Assembly: GCF_029960815.1 (NCBI RefSeq)
Contig: NZ_JASBRE010000001.1
Span: forward strand, 124,001-188,000
Length of the DNA: 64,000 bases
Direction of reading: 5' to 3'
Source: Pseudomonas sp. AL03
GTDB lineage: Bacteria; Pseudomonadota; Gammaproteobacteria; Pseudomonadales; Pseudomonadaceae
Part shown: piece after piece, positions 24,113 through 33,654 of the stretch
How positions within the stretch are numbered: the stretch's first letter is position 1
Layout of the letters: each line of letters opens with the position of its first letter
The notes under the pieces: model-generated
The model's input: the letters and a program-made list of their open reading frames with translations, nothing else
Told to the model about the DNA's origin: nothing
Database searches by the model: none
Translations under genes and position numbers: made by a program

Positions 24113-24673
24113 ATGCAGTTGGACCCCGCGAGCGGTTGGTGTCAGGGTGTGCGTTTATGCCCCTCGCCCAACTTCAATGCGCGCCCCTCCGGCGAAATTT
24201 CCCTGCTGGTGATCCACAACATCAGTTTGCCGCCAGCGCAATTCGCCACCGGCAAGGTGCAGGAGTTTTTCCAGAATCGCCTGGATGTCACGGAGCATCC
24301 CTACTTTGAAGGGATCGCCGACCTGCGTGTGTCTGCGCACTTTTTGATCGAACGTGACGGCACAGTCACTCAGTTTGTCTCTTGTCTTGAGCGTGCCTGG
24401 CATGCTGGCGTCTCGAGTTTCGAAGGGCGGGAAACGTGTAACGATTTTTCCGTGGGCATCGAACTTGAAGGCACGGATGATCTGCCGTTCACCGATGCTC
24501 AGTATCAAGCGTTGACGACCCTGACCCGGCAGCTGCAAAGCGCCTTCACGGCCATCACCGCACAACGCATCTGCGGGCATAGCGACATCGCACCCGGGCG
24601 TAAAACCGATCCGGGACCCGCGTTCGACTGGGCACGCTATCGCGCCGCCCTGGCAAAAGAGGAACCACAATGA
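24113..24673 (+). CDS. ampD: 1,6-anhydro-N-acetylmuramyl-L-alanine amidase AmpD
   Basis: Cytoplasmic amidase of peptidoglycan recycling; its loss raises AmpR-driven beta-lactamase expression in Pseudomonas. The 186-residue protein carries the zinc ligands H35 (VIHNIS), H156 (CGHSDIAPGRKTDPG) and D166, with E117 and K164 as further active-site residues. Its stop overlaps the ampE start (ATGA). Confidence 0.96.
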   Translation: MQLDPASGWCQGVRLCPSPNFNARPSGEISLLVIHNISLPPAQFATGKVQEFFQNRLDVTEHPYFEGIADLRVSAHFLIERDGTVTQFVSCLERAWHAGVSSFEGRETCNDFSVGIELEGTDDLPFTDAQYQALTTLTRQLQSAFTAITAQRICGHSDIAPGRKTDPGPAFDWARYRAALAKEEPQ

Positions 24674-25506
24674 GTTTTCTGGTGTTGCTGTTGGCGGTCT
24701 GGATCGAGAAATTCTCGGCCCTGCGCCATCGGGTTCAGCGCGATGGCGGCTGGCTGCGGGAGCTGGCCAAGCTTGAAACCCGTTCGCGCCTGGTCAATCG
24801 TCCGTGGCTGATTTTGCTGATACTGGTGTTGTTGCCAGTGGCACTGCTGGGTTTGCTGCTGCTGGTGCTGGACCCGGTAGCTTACGGTCTGCTGGCGTTG
24901 CCGGTGCACCTGCTGGTGGTGATTTACAGTTTGGGCCGCGGCGATCTGCTGGCCGGTCTCGGGCCATTTCGCGATGCCTGGCGCCGGGAAGACCTGCAAG
25001 CTGCCGCTCATGTGGCGGACCGCGACCTGGGTATCTGCGCCGATAGTGGCGAACAACTGTTGGAACGGGTCGAAGGGCATCTGCTGTGGGAGGCTTATCA
25101 GAGCTTTTTCGCGGTGATTTTCTGGTACTTCCTGCTGGGTCCGGTCGCGGCCTTGAGCTATCGACTGCTGGCCCTGGCCGAAGAACACGGGCAGAACCCC
25201 GCCGTGGTTGAACGCGCCGCCCAACTGCGTCATGCGTTCGACTGGGTGCCGGTGCGTCTGCTGGCGGCGAGTTTTGCGTTGGTCGGCAACTTTGTCGCGG
25301 TCAGCCGGGTGATGTTGCATGAGCTGCTGAACTGGAACATCAGCGCCGCCCAATTGATCGAGAGGGTCGGGCTGGTGGCCGGTGAAATTCCAGCGCCAGT
25401 GGTCGGGCCTGACGGCATCAACAGCCTCGACCGGATCTGGGAACTGCTGCTGCGCGCGGCGGTGCTCTGGTACGCCGGTTTTGCGTTGTGGACCGTCCTT
25501 CCTTAA
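24670..25506 (+). CDS. ampE: Regulatory signaling modulator protein AmpE
   Basis: Inner-membrane protein of 278 residues with several hydrophobic segments: WLILLILVLLPVALLGLLLL, LLALPVHLLVVIYSLG, FFAVIFWYFLLGPVAALSYR and a C-terminal AVLWYAGFALWTVLP. The conserved IEKFSALRHRVQRDG start and the polar middle are typical. Co-translated with ampD. The biochemical function is not established. Confidence 0.92.
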   Translation: MSFLVLLLAVWIEKFSALRHRVQRDGGWLRELAKLETRSRLVNRPWLILLILVLLPVALLGLLLLVLDPVAYGLLALPVHLLVVIYSLGRGDLLAGLGPFRDAWRREDLQAAAHVADRDLGICADSGEQLLERVEGHLLWEAYQSFFAVIFWYFLLGPVAALSYRLLALAEEHGQNPAVVERAAQLRHAFDWVPVRLLAASFALVGNFVAVSRVMLHELLNWNISAAQLIERVGLVAGEIPAPVVGPDGINSLDRIWELLLRAAVLWYAGFALWTVLP

Positions 25507-25517
25507 TACGCCGATAC

Positions 25518-25589
25518 CTTGTAGCAGCTGGCGCAGCCTGCGTCCGATCGCGGCCCGAGCCGGACGCAGGCTGCGCCAGCTGCTACAAG
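25518..25589. repeat. Perfect 29-bp inverted repeat (REP-type) after ampE
   Basis: Arms 25518-25546 and 25561-25589 are exact reverse complements around a 14-nt centre. The arm contains TAGCAGCTGGCGCAGCC, which resembles a common intergenic repeat of P. fluorescens genomes and the arm ends of the element at 53180. It may also act as the ampDE terminator, although it lacks a T run. Confidence 0.85.
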
Positions 25590-25728
25590 ACCGAGTGCAC
25601 CCCCCGTTAACCTTAAGTTACAAAACCTCCCGCCGATTTAAGCTATACAGAGCTAGCGCCGGATAGTGGCTATCTGCTGTCGACCCGCGCCGGCCAATAA
25701 AAAGAAGAAAATCAAAGGGAGACTTCCA

Positions 25729-27759
25729 GTGAAGAGCTTGCTCTATCCCGCTGTCGCGTTGATGAACCGCCTGAGCTTTGGCATGAAGTTCAGCCTGATC
25801 AGCGTGCTGTTTCTTGTGCCGATGCTGGTGACCAACTTCTATCTGGTACGCGATTCTTATCGAGAATTCCAGGGCACCCGCGTCGAACTGCAAAGCCTCG
25901 AGCTGCTGGGCAGCAGCCTGACGTTACGGCGCGATCTGGAAACCCTGAACAACCTGGTACAGATCAACGTCACCCTCGGTCAGTCCGGCAAGGCCGGTAA
26001 TGTCGAGTCGCAGATCAGCACCTTGGGACAAAGCGTGCTCAGCCGTTTGCAAGGGTTGACGGCGATGACCACTGACCCCGAGCAGATCATCGTTTTCGAG
26101 GGTAAACGCGATGAAATGATCGCCGCGTTCAAGGCCCAGCAAGCGGAAAACTCCCTGCAAAGTAAAAGTGGGATGATCGGCAAGCTGCTCGGCAACGCGC
26201 AAATCTTCAGCCAGATCATCGCCAGTCAGGCCGGCCTCAGCCGCGACACTCAGAGCGACATGCGCCAGCTCAGCGACCTCATTACCAATGTCACCCCACC
26301 CGTTACACAGCTTCTGGGCGAAGGTCGGGCGATGGGCTCTTTTTCGCTGGGGCAGGGCTTTCTCAACTCGGCATCGAGTACCCGTTTTGATGAGTTGCTG
26401 GCGCAGATCGAAAAACTGCAGGCCGAATATGCCCTGAAGTTGCAGGACGCGCTCGGCTCCAGCAAAGCAGCACGGGAAACCCTGGCTGCTCAGACCGATA
26501 GCAGCAAGGCGTCGTTGAAAAAGGCCAGTGAACTGTTCGAAGAGCAGGTCGTCATGGCCGACACGCTCGATGCGCCTTGGCAGGGCTTTTACGATCAGGT
26601 CACGGGCCTGATGGACCAGACCTACCAACTTAATGAAGCCACTCTGAAGTTTCTCGGCACCCAGTTACAACAGCGACTGGAGCAGAACCGCACCCACATG
26701 GTCTTGCAGGCCGTAGCGTTGTCGGTGGTGTTTGTGTTGATTTTTTACCTCTACGGCGGCTTCTACGCCTCGACCCGCACCACCCTAAAGCGTCTTGGCG
26801 CGGTGATGGACAAAGTCGCGGCCGGCGACATGACGGTGACCTTCAACGCCAACAGCCGCGATGAACTGGGCGAGTTGGGTGAGGTGTTCAACGGCACCGT
26901 GAAGAAAATCCATGACCTGATCGAGCGAGTGGGGCAGACCGTCGGCGAGGTCGAACGCCAAGCCGGGCAGGTGCAGAACGTCTCCGCCCAGAGCAACCAG
27001 GCCGTGGCGGGGCAGCGCACGCAGATCGAGCAGGTCGCCACGGCTATGAACCAGATGTCGGCCACCTCCCTTGAGGTGGCGCGCAGTGCCGCAGCGGCGG
27101 TCAGTAGCGCCCACAGCGTCAATGACGAGACCATCAGCGGTCGCGGGCTGGTGGAGTCCCAGCAGGGCAGCATTGCTGCGCTTGCCAGTGAGATTGATCA
27201 GTCGGTGCTGGTGATCAATCAACTGGCCAGCGATAGCCAGTCCATCAGCCGCGTGCTGGAAGTCATCAAAAGCATCGCCGAGCAAACCAACCTGCTGGCG
27301 CTCAACGCGGCCATCGAAGCCGCTCGGGCCGGTGAGCAGGGGCGTGGTTTTGCGGTGGTGGCGGATGAGGTCCGGACCCTGGCCAAACGTACCCAGCAAT
27401 CGACCGAAGAAATCGAGCAAATGATCGCCAAGCTGCACAGCGGTGTCGGCGCTGCGGTGAAGGCCATGGGTACCAGTCATCAGATGGCCAACGGTACCGT
27501 GGGGCAGTCGGAGAAGGTTCAGCAAGCGCTGGAGAACATCCTCGGCGCCGTCGGCATGATTGTCGATCAGAACCAGCAAATCGCCGCGGCGGTGGAGCAA
27601 CAGACTGCTGTGGCCCATGACATCGACCAGAATATTGTCGAGATCAACCGCGCGGGTGAACGCACCGCCGAAGGGGCGCACCAGACCGAGGATGCCAGTC
27701 GTGCGTTGTCGGCTCAGGTGGTGGAGCTCAAACAGCTGATCAGCGCGTTTCGGGTGTGA
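25729..27759 (+). CDS. Methyl-accepting chemotaxis protein
   Basis: Membrane chemoreceptor of 676 residues. A first membrane segment (about 18-40, [20 protein letters not shown]), a large periplasmic helical sensor region, a second membrane segment (about 327-345, [13 protein letters not shown]), a HAMP domain and a cytoplasmic signalling domain whose tip reads [20 protein letters not shown]. The GTG at 25729 is preferred because AGGGAGA precedes it; an in-frame ATG at 25666 would add 21 polar residues. The ligand is unknown. Its stop directly abuts the stop of the convergent TatD gene. Confidence 0.93.
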   Translation: MKSLLYPAVALMNRLSFGMKFSLISVLFLVPMLVTNFYLVRDSYREFQGTRVELQSLELLGSSLTLRRDLETLNNLVQINVTLGQSGKAGNVESQISTLGQSVLSRLQGLTAMTTDPEQIIVFEGKRDEMIAAFKAQQAENSLQSKSGMIGKLLGNAQIFSQIIASQAGLSRDTQSDMRQLSDLITNVTPPVTQLLGEGRAMGSFSLGQGFLNSASSTRFDELLAQIEKLQAEYALKLQDALGSSKAARETLAAQTDSSKASLKKASELFEEQVVMADTLDAPWQGFYDQVTGLMDQTYQLNEATLKFLGTQLQQRLEQNRTHMVLQAVALSVVFVLIFYLYGGFYASTRTTLKRLGAVMDKVAAGDMTVTFNANSRDELGELGEVFNGTVKKIHDLIERVGQTVGEVERQAGQVQNVSAQSNQAVAGQRTQIEQVATAMNQMSATSLEVARSAAAAVSSAHSVNDETISGRGLVESQQGSIAALASEIDQSVLVINQLASDSQSISRVLEVIKSIAEQTNLLALNAAIEAARAGEQGRGFAVVADEVRTLAKRTQQSTEEIEQMIAKLHSGVGAAVKAMGTSHQMANGTVGQSEKVQQALENILGAVGMIVDQNQQIAAAVEQQTAVAHDIDQNIVEINRAGERTAEGAHQTEDASRALSAQVVELKQLISAFRV

Positions 27760-28539
27760 CTAACGCCAGTTGAACAGCTCACAGGCATTGGCAGTGCTGG
27801 CGGCGGCCAATTGCTCAGGGCTGATCGCCATGATTCCGGCCAGTGCCGAGCAGATCGCCGGAAGATGGGCCGGGCTGTTGCGTTGGCCGGGAAACATGGC
27901 GGGCGCCATGTCCGGGGAGTCGGTTTCCAGCACTACCGATTCAAGCGGTAACTCGACAAGTACGCGGTGCATGCGCAAGGCTTGAGGCCAGGTCGCAGCA
28001 CCGCCCAAACCAAGTTTGAAACCAAGCTTGATGTACTCGCGGGCCTCTTCCTTGCTGCCGGCGAAGGCGTGGATGATTCCCGCGCGTTTCAACTTGAAGC
28101 GTTTAAGCGTGGCAATCACCGCCGCATGGCTGCGTCGCACATGAATCAGCGCTGGCAGATTGAAATCCGCTGCCAGTTGCAACTGCGCATCGAACAACGC
28201 CTGCTGGCGCTCGCGATCGAGAGTTTCGATGAAGTAATCCAGACCGATTTCGCCCACGGCGCACAACTGCCGATGGCCAGCCAGGCGGGTCAGCCAGTCG
28301 CCGAGTGCCGTCAGGTCTTCGGGACAATGATCATCCAGATACACCGGGTGCAAACCGAACGCCGCATGCAGATCGGGATCGCTTTGCACCAGATCCCAGA
28401 GCCGCTGCCAATTGCCCTGATAAACCCCCAGCACCACCATTCGCCGCACGCAGAGGGCGCGGCTCTCGGCCAGCAGCGCCGTGCGATCCTCGTCGAAGTC
28501 CGGAAAATCCAGATGAGTGTGGCTGTCGATCAGCTCCAC
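27760..28539 (-). CDS. TatD-family metal-dependent hydrolase (YjjV-like)
   Basis: A 259-residue TIM-barrel hydrolase, probably a 3'-5' deoxyribonuclease. Metal-binding motifs are visible: HTHLD at residues 7-11, the glutamate in VGEIGLDY, H in ALIHVRRSH, H in IIHAFAGS and D in LETDSPDM. It lies directly downstream of fruR on the same strand with only a 3-bp gap, so the two are probably co-transcribed. Confidence 0.9.
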   Translation of the reverse strand: MELIDSHTHLDFPDFDEDRTALLAESRALCVRRMVVLGVYQGNWQRLWDLVQSDPDLHAAFGLHPVYLDDHCPEDLTALGDWLTRLAGHRQLCAVGEIGLDYFIETLDRERQQALFDAQLQLAADFNLPALIHVRRSHAAVIATLKRFKLKRAGIIHAFAGSKEEAREYIKLGFKLGLGGAATWPQALRMHRVLVELPLESVVLETDSPDMAPAMFPGQRNSPAHLPAICSALAGIMAISPEQLAAASTANACELFNWR

Positions 28540-28542
28540 GGT

Positions 28543-29538
28543 TCAGTCCTGGCGAATACGCTGCTTGAAGGTCCGCGCGATGGCCTGCACGCCGGGTTGG
28601 TAATCCGATTGCTCGATGGCGGCCAGGGCCAGTTCCAGGGCTTTATCGGCGATGAGCTGATGCTGCTGGGCCATGGCATTGACCGGCAGCGGCAGGAAAT
28701 CCAGCAACTGTGTGTCACCGAACGTGCCGAGGCGCAGCGGGCGGGTTTTGAGCGGGAAATCGTGCAAGGCATCGAATACGCCCTGAAGCAGCACGTAGGA
28801 CGTGGTCACCAGCGCATCCGGCAAATGGCCCAGACGCTGTAGCAATTCGTCCATCAACTGCTTGCCGCACTCACGGCTGAACGACTCGCCGTGCTCGATC
28901 AGCACCTCGCCTTTGAATCCGACCAAGGCTTCCTTGAAGCCTGCCGCCCGCTCCTGGCTGATGCTCAGTTCGGGGCGTGCGCCAATCAGTGCGATCTGCT
29001 TGGGCAGCGGGTCCAGTAGACTGCGGGTCAGTTGCAGGCTGGCCTCGCGGTCATCGCTGATCACCGAGCAGAAATGCTCAGGCGCCATGACCCGGTCGAT
29101 CGCGATGATCGGAATGCCCTTGGCCTGCAATTGACGATAGCTGTCATCGCCGGCCGGCAGGCAACTGGCAACGATCAACGCATCGCAGCGCCTGGCCCGG
29201 AACAGTTGCAGCAACTGCCGTTCGCTGTCCGGCGCATCGTCGGAACTGGCGATCAGCAACTGATAGCCGCGAGCCCGGGCGCCTTGTTCCAACAGTTTGG
29301 CGATTCGTGCGTAACTGGGGTTTTCCAGGTCCGGCAGAATGAAACCCAAGGTGCGGGTGTGCCGACTGCGCAGCCCGGCAGCTTGAGGGTTGGGCGTAAA
29401 GCCATGTTGTTCGACGACCGCGCGCACGCGCTCGACGGTGGCACTGCTGATACGTTGTTGTTCTGCCTTGCCATTAATGACATAGCTGGCGGTGGTAACG
29501 GACACACCGGCCAACTGGGCGATATCACTGAGTTTCAA
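28543..29538 (-). CDS. fruR: Catabolite repressor/activator Cra (FruR), LacI family
   Basis: DNA-binding regulator of the fructose PTS genes, released by fructose-1-phosphate in P. putida. With a TTG start at 29538 (AAGGAA about 8 bases upstream) the product is 331 residues, beginning with the LacI-type helix-turn-helix KLSDIAQLAGVSVTTASYVI and hinge NPQAAGLRS, then a periplasmic-binding-like effector domain (GFILPDLENPSYARI). The longer in-frame ATG start at 29676 would add 46 residues in front of the helix-turn-helix and is unlikely. Divergent from fruB, sharing the operator at 29683. Confidence 0.93.
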   Translation of the reverse strand: MKLSDIAQLAGVSVTTASYVINGKAEQQRISSATVERVRAVVEQHGFTPNPQAAGLRSRHTRTLGFILPDLENPSYARIAKLLEQGARARGYQLLIASSDDAPDSERQLLQLFRARRCDALIVASCLPAGDDSYRQLQAKGIPIIAIDRVMAPEHFCSVISDDREASLQLTRSLLDPLPKQIALIGARPELSISQERAAGFKEALVGFKGEVLIEHGESFSRECGKQLMDELLQRLGHLPDALVTTSYVLLQGVFDALHDFPLKTRPLRLGTFGDTQLLDFLPLPVNAMAQQHQLIADKALELALAAIEQSDYQPGVQAIARTFKQRIRQD

Positions 29539-29682
29539 CTCGGGATTTCCTTGTTTTTTTCGAGCTTGCCCGACATTTTCGCCAATCCTACCCGATTCAG
29601 GCAGACGACCATTGTCGCAGCACATCCGACAATTGGACTTCAAGGATGAGACATTATCGAGTAACGTGCCAATCATTCTAGA

Positions 29683-29694
29683 TTAAACGTTTCA
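29683..29694. promoter_or_regulatory. Cra (FruR) operator upstream of fruB
   Basis: The sequence TTAAACGTTTCA lies in the 302-bp gap between fruR and fruB. It is identical to the operator I recall for Cra in the P. putida fruB promoter. A possible -10 element (TATAGG) follows at about 29715. I see no gene in this gap. Confidence 0.85.
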
Positions 29695-29840
29695 GCAGGC
29701 GTATTTTCTACGTTATAGGCTCCATTGTCGGTTCTGCCGTGAAACCGCCAAAACTGCCTCCTGAAAAGGTTTGCTTAAGAGCCTAAGCTGAATCGTTCAA
29801 AACAATACCTGGCGTCCGAAGACGCCAAAAAGGAGAAAGT

Positions 29841-32702
29841 ATGCTCGAGCTCACCATAGAGCAGATTTCCATGGGCCAGTCGGCTGTGGACAAGTCCGCA
29901 GCGTTGCACCTGCTGGCCCAGCATCTGGTCGCCGATGGCCTGGTGGATGAGGGTTATCTCGCCGGGTTGCAGGCGCGCGAAGTACAGGGCTCGACCTTTC
30001 TCGGTCAAGGTATTGCCATCCCCCACGGTACGCCGGAAACCCGCGATCAGGTGTTTTCCACCGGTGTGCGGCTGATGCAGTTCCCCGAGGGTGTGGATTG
30101 GGGTGACGGTCAGATCGTCTACTTGGCGATTGGTATTGCGGCCAAATCCGATGAACACCTGCGCCTGTTGCAACTGCTGACCCGTGCCCTCGGCGAAACC
30201 GACTTGGGCCAGGCGCTGCGCCGCGCCAGTTCCGCCGAAGCCTTGTTGAAACTGTTGCAAGGCGCGCCACAAGAGCTGGCGCTGGATGCGCAGATGATCG
30301 GCCTTGGTGTGTCCGCCGATGACTTCGAAGAACTGGTTTGGCGCGGTGCACGTTTGCTGCGTCAGGCCGACTGTGTGAGCAACGGTTTCTCTGCGGTGTT
30401 GCAACAAGTCGAAGCGCTGCCGCTGGGCGATGGCCTGTGGTGGTTGCACAGTGAGCAAACGGTCAAGCGTCCGGGTCTGGCCTTCGTCACGCCGGACAAA
30501 CCCATACGCTACCTCGGCCAACCGCTCAGTGGCCTGTTCTGCCTGGCCAGCCTCGGTGAAGCCCATCAGGCATTGCTCGAACGCCTTTGTGCGTTGCTGA
30601 TCGAAGGTCGTGGCCATGAATTGGGCCGCGCCACCAGCAGCCGTAAAGTCCTCGAAGTCCTAGGTGGTGAACTGCCGGCTGATTGGCCCAGCGCTCGCAT
30701 CGCGCTGGCCAACGCCCACGGGTTGCACGCGCGTCCGGCGAAGATTCTCGCGCAACTGGCGAAAAGTTTTGAAGGCGAAGTTCGCGTGCGCATTGTCGAC
30801 GGCCAGGACAGCGCGGTGTCGGTGAAGAGCTTGAGTAAACTGCTCAGCCTCGGCGCCCGTCGCGGTCAGGTGCTGGAATTCATCGCCGAACCGAGCATCG
30901 CCGCCGACGCCTTGCCAGCCTTGTTGGCCGCTATTGAAGAAGGCCTCGGTGAAGAAGTCGAACCGCTGCCAGCCGTGAGTCAACAGCGCGAAGTGATTGC
31001 CGATGTGGCCGAGGTGATCCTCGCGCCAGCGTCCGGCAGTCTGGTTCAGGCCATTGCCGCCGCACCGGGCATCGCCATCGGCCCGGCGCACATTCAAGTG
31101 CTGCAAACTATCGATTACCCGCTGCGCGGTGAGTCTGCCGCCATCGAGCGCGAGCGCCTCAAACAGGCGTTGGCGGACGTGCGTCGCGACATCGAAGGCC
31201 TGATCGAACGCAGCACGTCCAAGGCCATTCGCGAGATTTTCATCACTCACCAGGAAATGCTCGACGACCCGGAATTGACCGATGAAGTCGACACCCGTCT
31301 CAAGCAAGGCGAAAGCGCCGAAGCGGCGTGGATGGCGGTGATTGAAGCGGCGGCCAAACAACAGGAGTCGCTGCAGGACGCGTTGCTCGCCGAGCGCGCG
31401 GCCGACTTGCGTGATATCGGTCGTCGGGTATTGGCGCAGTTGAGTGGCGTCGAAACCCCGAGCGAGCCTGAGCAACCGTACATTCTGGTGATGGATGAAG
31501 TCGGTCCGTCCGATGTCGCCCGCCTTGATCCGGCCCGCGTCGCCGGCATCCTCACCGCCCGTGGCGGCGCCACTGCTCACAGCGCAATTGTCGCCCGAGC
31601 CCTGGGGATTCCGGCACTGGTCGGCGCCGGTCCGGCCGTGTTGCTGCTGGCGCCGGGCACGCCGTTGCTGATTGATGGTCAGCGCGGCCGCCTGCACGTG
31701 GACGCCGACGCGGCGACTTTGCAGCGCGCCACCGAAGAGCGCGACACCCGCGAGCAACGTCTCAAAGCGGCCGCCGAACAACGCCATCAACCGGCGCTGA
31801 CCACCGACGGTCATGCGGTCGAAGTGTTCGCCAATATGGGTGAAAGCGCAGGTGTCACCAGCGCGGTGGAGCAGGGCGCCGAAGGCATTGGCCTGCTGCG
31901 CACCGAACTGATTTTCATGGCCCACTCGCAAGCGCCGGACGAGGCGACCCAGGAAGTCGAATACCGCCGCGTCCTTGATGGCCTGGCCGGTCGTCCCTTG
32001 GTCGTTCGCACCCTCGACGTCGGCGGCGACAAACCGCTGCCGTACTGGCCGATTGCGAAAGAAGAAAACCCGTTCCTCGGCGTGCGCGGCATCCGCCTGA
32101 CCCTGCAACGTCCGCAGATCATGGAAGCGCAATTGCGTGCCTTGCTGCGTGCTGCCGACAACCGTCCGTTGCGGATCATGTTCCCTATGGTCGGCAGCGT
32201 CGATGAATGGCGCCAGGCGCGGGACATGACCGAACGTCTGCGTGTGGAAATTCCGGTTGCCGACCTGCAACTGGGGATCATGATTGAAGTGCCGTCGGCT
32301 GCATTGCTCGCTCCGGTACTGGCCAAAGAGGTCGACTTCTTCAGCGTCGGCACCAATGACCTGACCCAATACACCCTGGCCATCGACCGTGGTCATCCGA
32401 CCTTGTCGGCCCAGGCTGACGGCTTGCACCCGGCGGTGCTGCAACTGATTGACATCACCGTGCGCGCGGCACATGCCAACGGCAAGTGGGTCGGCGTGTG
32501 CGGCGAGTTGGCGGCCGATCCGCTGGCGGTGCCGGTGCTGGTCGGTCTGGGTGTGGATGAGCTCAGTGTCTCGGGTCGCAACATTGCCGAGGTCAAGGCG
32601 CGGATTCGCGAACTCAACCTGGCCCAGACTCAAATCCTTGCCCAGCAGGCCTTGGCCGTGGGCAGCGCAAACGAAGTGCGCGCATTAGTGGAGGCCCTGT
32701 AA
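29841..32702 (+). CDS. fruB: Fructose PTS multiphosphoryl transfer protein (EIIA-HPr-EI)
   Basis: Single 953-residue phosphorelay carrying phosphate from PEP to the fructose permease FruA. Domains in order: EIIA-Fru (about 1-145; phosphohistidine H62 in GIAIPHGTPETR), a linker with a second domain (150-270), HPr (about 285-370; H296 in HGLHARPA) and enzyme I (about 400-953; H580 in ARGGATAHSAIVA, PEP-binding VGTNDLTQY and the C-terminal CGELA loop). First gene of fruBKA; its stop overlaps the fruK start (TAATG). Confidence 0.97.
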   Translation: MLELTIEQISMGQSAVDKSAALHLLAQHLVADGLVDEGYLAGLQAREVQGSTFLGQGIAIPHGTPETRDQVFSTGVRLMQFPEGVDWGDGQIVYLAIGIAAKSDEHLRLLQLLTRALGETDLGQALRRASSAEALLKLLQGAPQELALDAQMIGLGVSADDFEELVWRGARLLRQADCVSNGFSAVLQQVEALPLGDGLWWLHSEQTVKRPGLAFVTPDKPIRYLGQPLSGLFCLASLGEAHQALLERLCALLIEGRGHELGRATSSRKVLEVLGGELPADWPSARIALANAHGLHARPAKILAQLAKSFEGEVRVRIVDGQDSAVSVKSLSKLLSLGARRGQVLEFIAEPSIAADALPALLAAIEEGLGEEVEPLPAVSQQREVIADVAEVILAPASGSLVQAIAAAPGIAIGPAHIQVLQTIDYPLRGESAAIERERLKQALADVRRDIEGLIERSTSKAIREIFITHQEMLDDPELTDEVDTRLKQGESAEAAWMAVIEAAAKQQESLQDALLAERAADLRDIGRRVLAQLSGVETPSEPEQPYILVMDEVGPSDVARLDPARVAGILTARGGATAHSAIVARALGIPALVGAGPAVLLLAPGTPLLIDGQRGRLHVDADAATLQRATEERDTREQRLKAAAEQRHQPALTTDGHAVEVFANMGESAGVTSAVEQGAEGIGLLRTELIFMAHSQAPDEATQEVEYRRVLDGLAGRPLVVRTLDVGGDKPLPYWPIAKEENPFLGVRGIRLTLQRPQIMEAQLRALLRAADNRPLRIMFPMVGSVDEWRQARDMTERLRVEIPVADLQLGIMIEVPSAALLAPVLAKEVDFFSVGTNDLTQYTLAIDRGHPTLSAQADGLHPAVLQLIDITVRAAHANGKWVGVCGELAADPLAVPVLVGLGVDELSVSGRNIAEVKARIRELNLAQTQILAQQALAVGSANEVRALVEAL

Positions 32703-33643
32703 TGGCCAAGATCCTAACCCTGACCCTCAACCCGGCGCTGGACCTCACCGTTCAGTTGCCGGTACTTGCCCCTGGTCAGGTTAACCGTAGTGACGAGATG
32801 CACACGCATGCCGCCGGTAAAGGCGTGAACGTGGCACAAGTGCTGGCGGACCTCGGGCATCAGCTCACGGTCAGCGGTTTCCTCGGGGAGGACAACCTTC
32901 AAGCGTTCGAAACCCTGTTCGCCAAGCGCGGGTTTGTCGACGCGTTCATCCGGGTTCCAGGTGAAACTCGCAGCAACATCAAACTGGCGGAAAGCGATGG
33001 GCGCATCACCGACATCAACGGTCCCGGACCCTTGGTGAGTGAAGCCGCGCAGCAGGCATTGCTCGATTGCCTCGACCAGATTGCACCGGGGCATGACGCG
33101 GTCGTCGTTGCCGGCAGCCTGCCTCAAGGCATCAGTCCTCAATGGTTGCAGGCGTTGATTGTGCGGTTGAAAAATCTCGGTTTGAACGTGGCGCTGGACA
33201 CCAGCGGTGAAGCCTTGCGGGCGGCGCTCAAGGCTGGCCCGTGGCTGATCAAACCCAATACCGAAGAGCTGGCCGACGCGCTGGGTTGTGAGGTGGTTTC
33301 GGTGGCTGCGCAAGCGCAAACCGCGAGCCGTTTGCATGCTCAAGGCATCGAGCACGTGGTGATCTCCGACGGCGCCGATGGCGTGAACTGGTTCAGTGTC
33401 GGCTCGGCGATGCATGCCACGCCGCCCAAGGTCAGTGTCGTCAGCACGGTGGGCGCAGGCGATTCGTTACTGGCCGGCATGCTCCACGGTTTGCTCAGCG
33501 CCGACACGCCTGAACAGACCTTGCGCACCGCCACGGCGATTGCCGCGATGGCGGTCACCCAGATCGGTTTCGGTATTGGCGACGCCACGCAGTTGGCGCG
33601 GCTCGAACAGGGCGTGCGCATGCGCACCCTGACAGAACAATAA
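32702..33643 (+). CDS. fruK: 1-phosphofructokinase
   Basis: Phosphorylates the fructose-1-phosphate made by FruA to fructose-1,6-bisphosphate. The 313-residue PfkB-family protein begins MAKILTLTLNPALDLTV, has the first PfkB signature region AAGKGVNVAQVLADLG and the catalytic second signature STVGAGDSLLAGML. Overlaps fruB by one base and ends 11 bp before fruA. Confidence 0.96.
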   Translation: MAKILTLTLNPALDLTVQLPVLAPGQVNRSDEMHTHAAGKGVNVAQVLADLGHQLTVSGFLGEDNLQAFETLFAKRGFVDAFIRVPGETRSNIKLAESDGRITDINGPGPLVSEAAQQALLDCLDQIAPGHDAVVVAGSLPQGISPQWLQALIVRLKNLGLNVALDTSGEALRAALKAGPWLIKPNTEELADALGCEVVSVAAQAQTASRLHAQGIEHVVISDGADGVNWFSVGSAMHATPPKVSVVSTVGAGDSLLAGMLHGLLSADTPEQTLRTATAIAAMAVTQIGFGIGDATQLARLEQGVRMRTLTEQ

Positions 33644-33654
33644 GAGGGTTTGTA

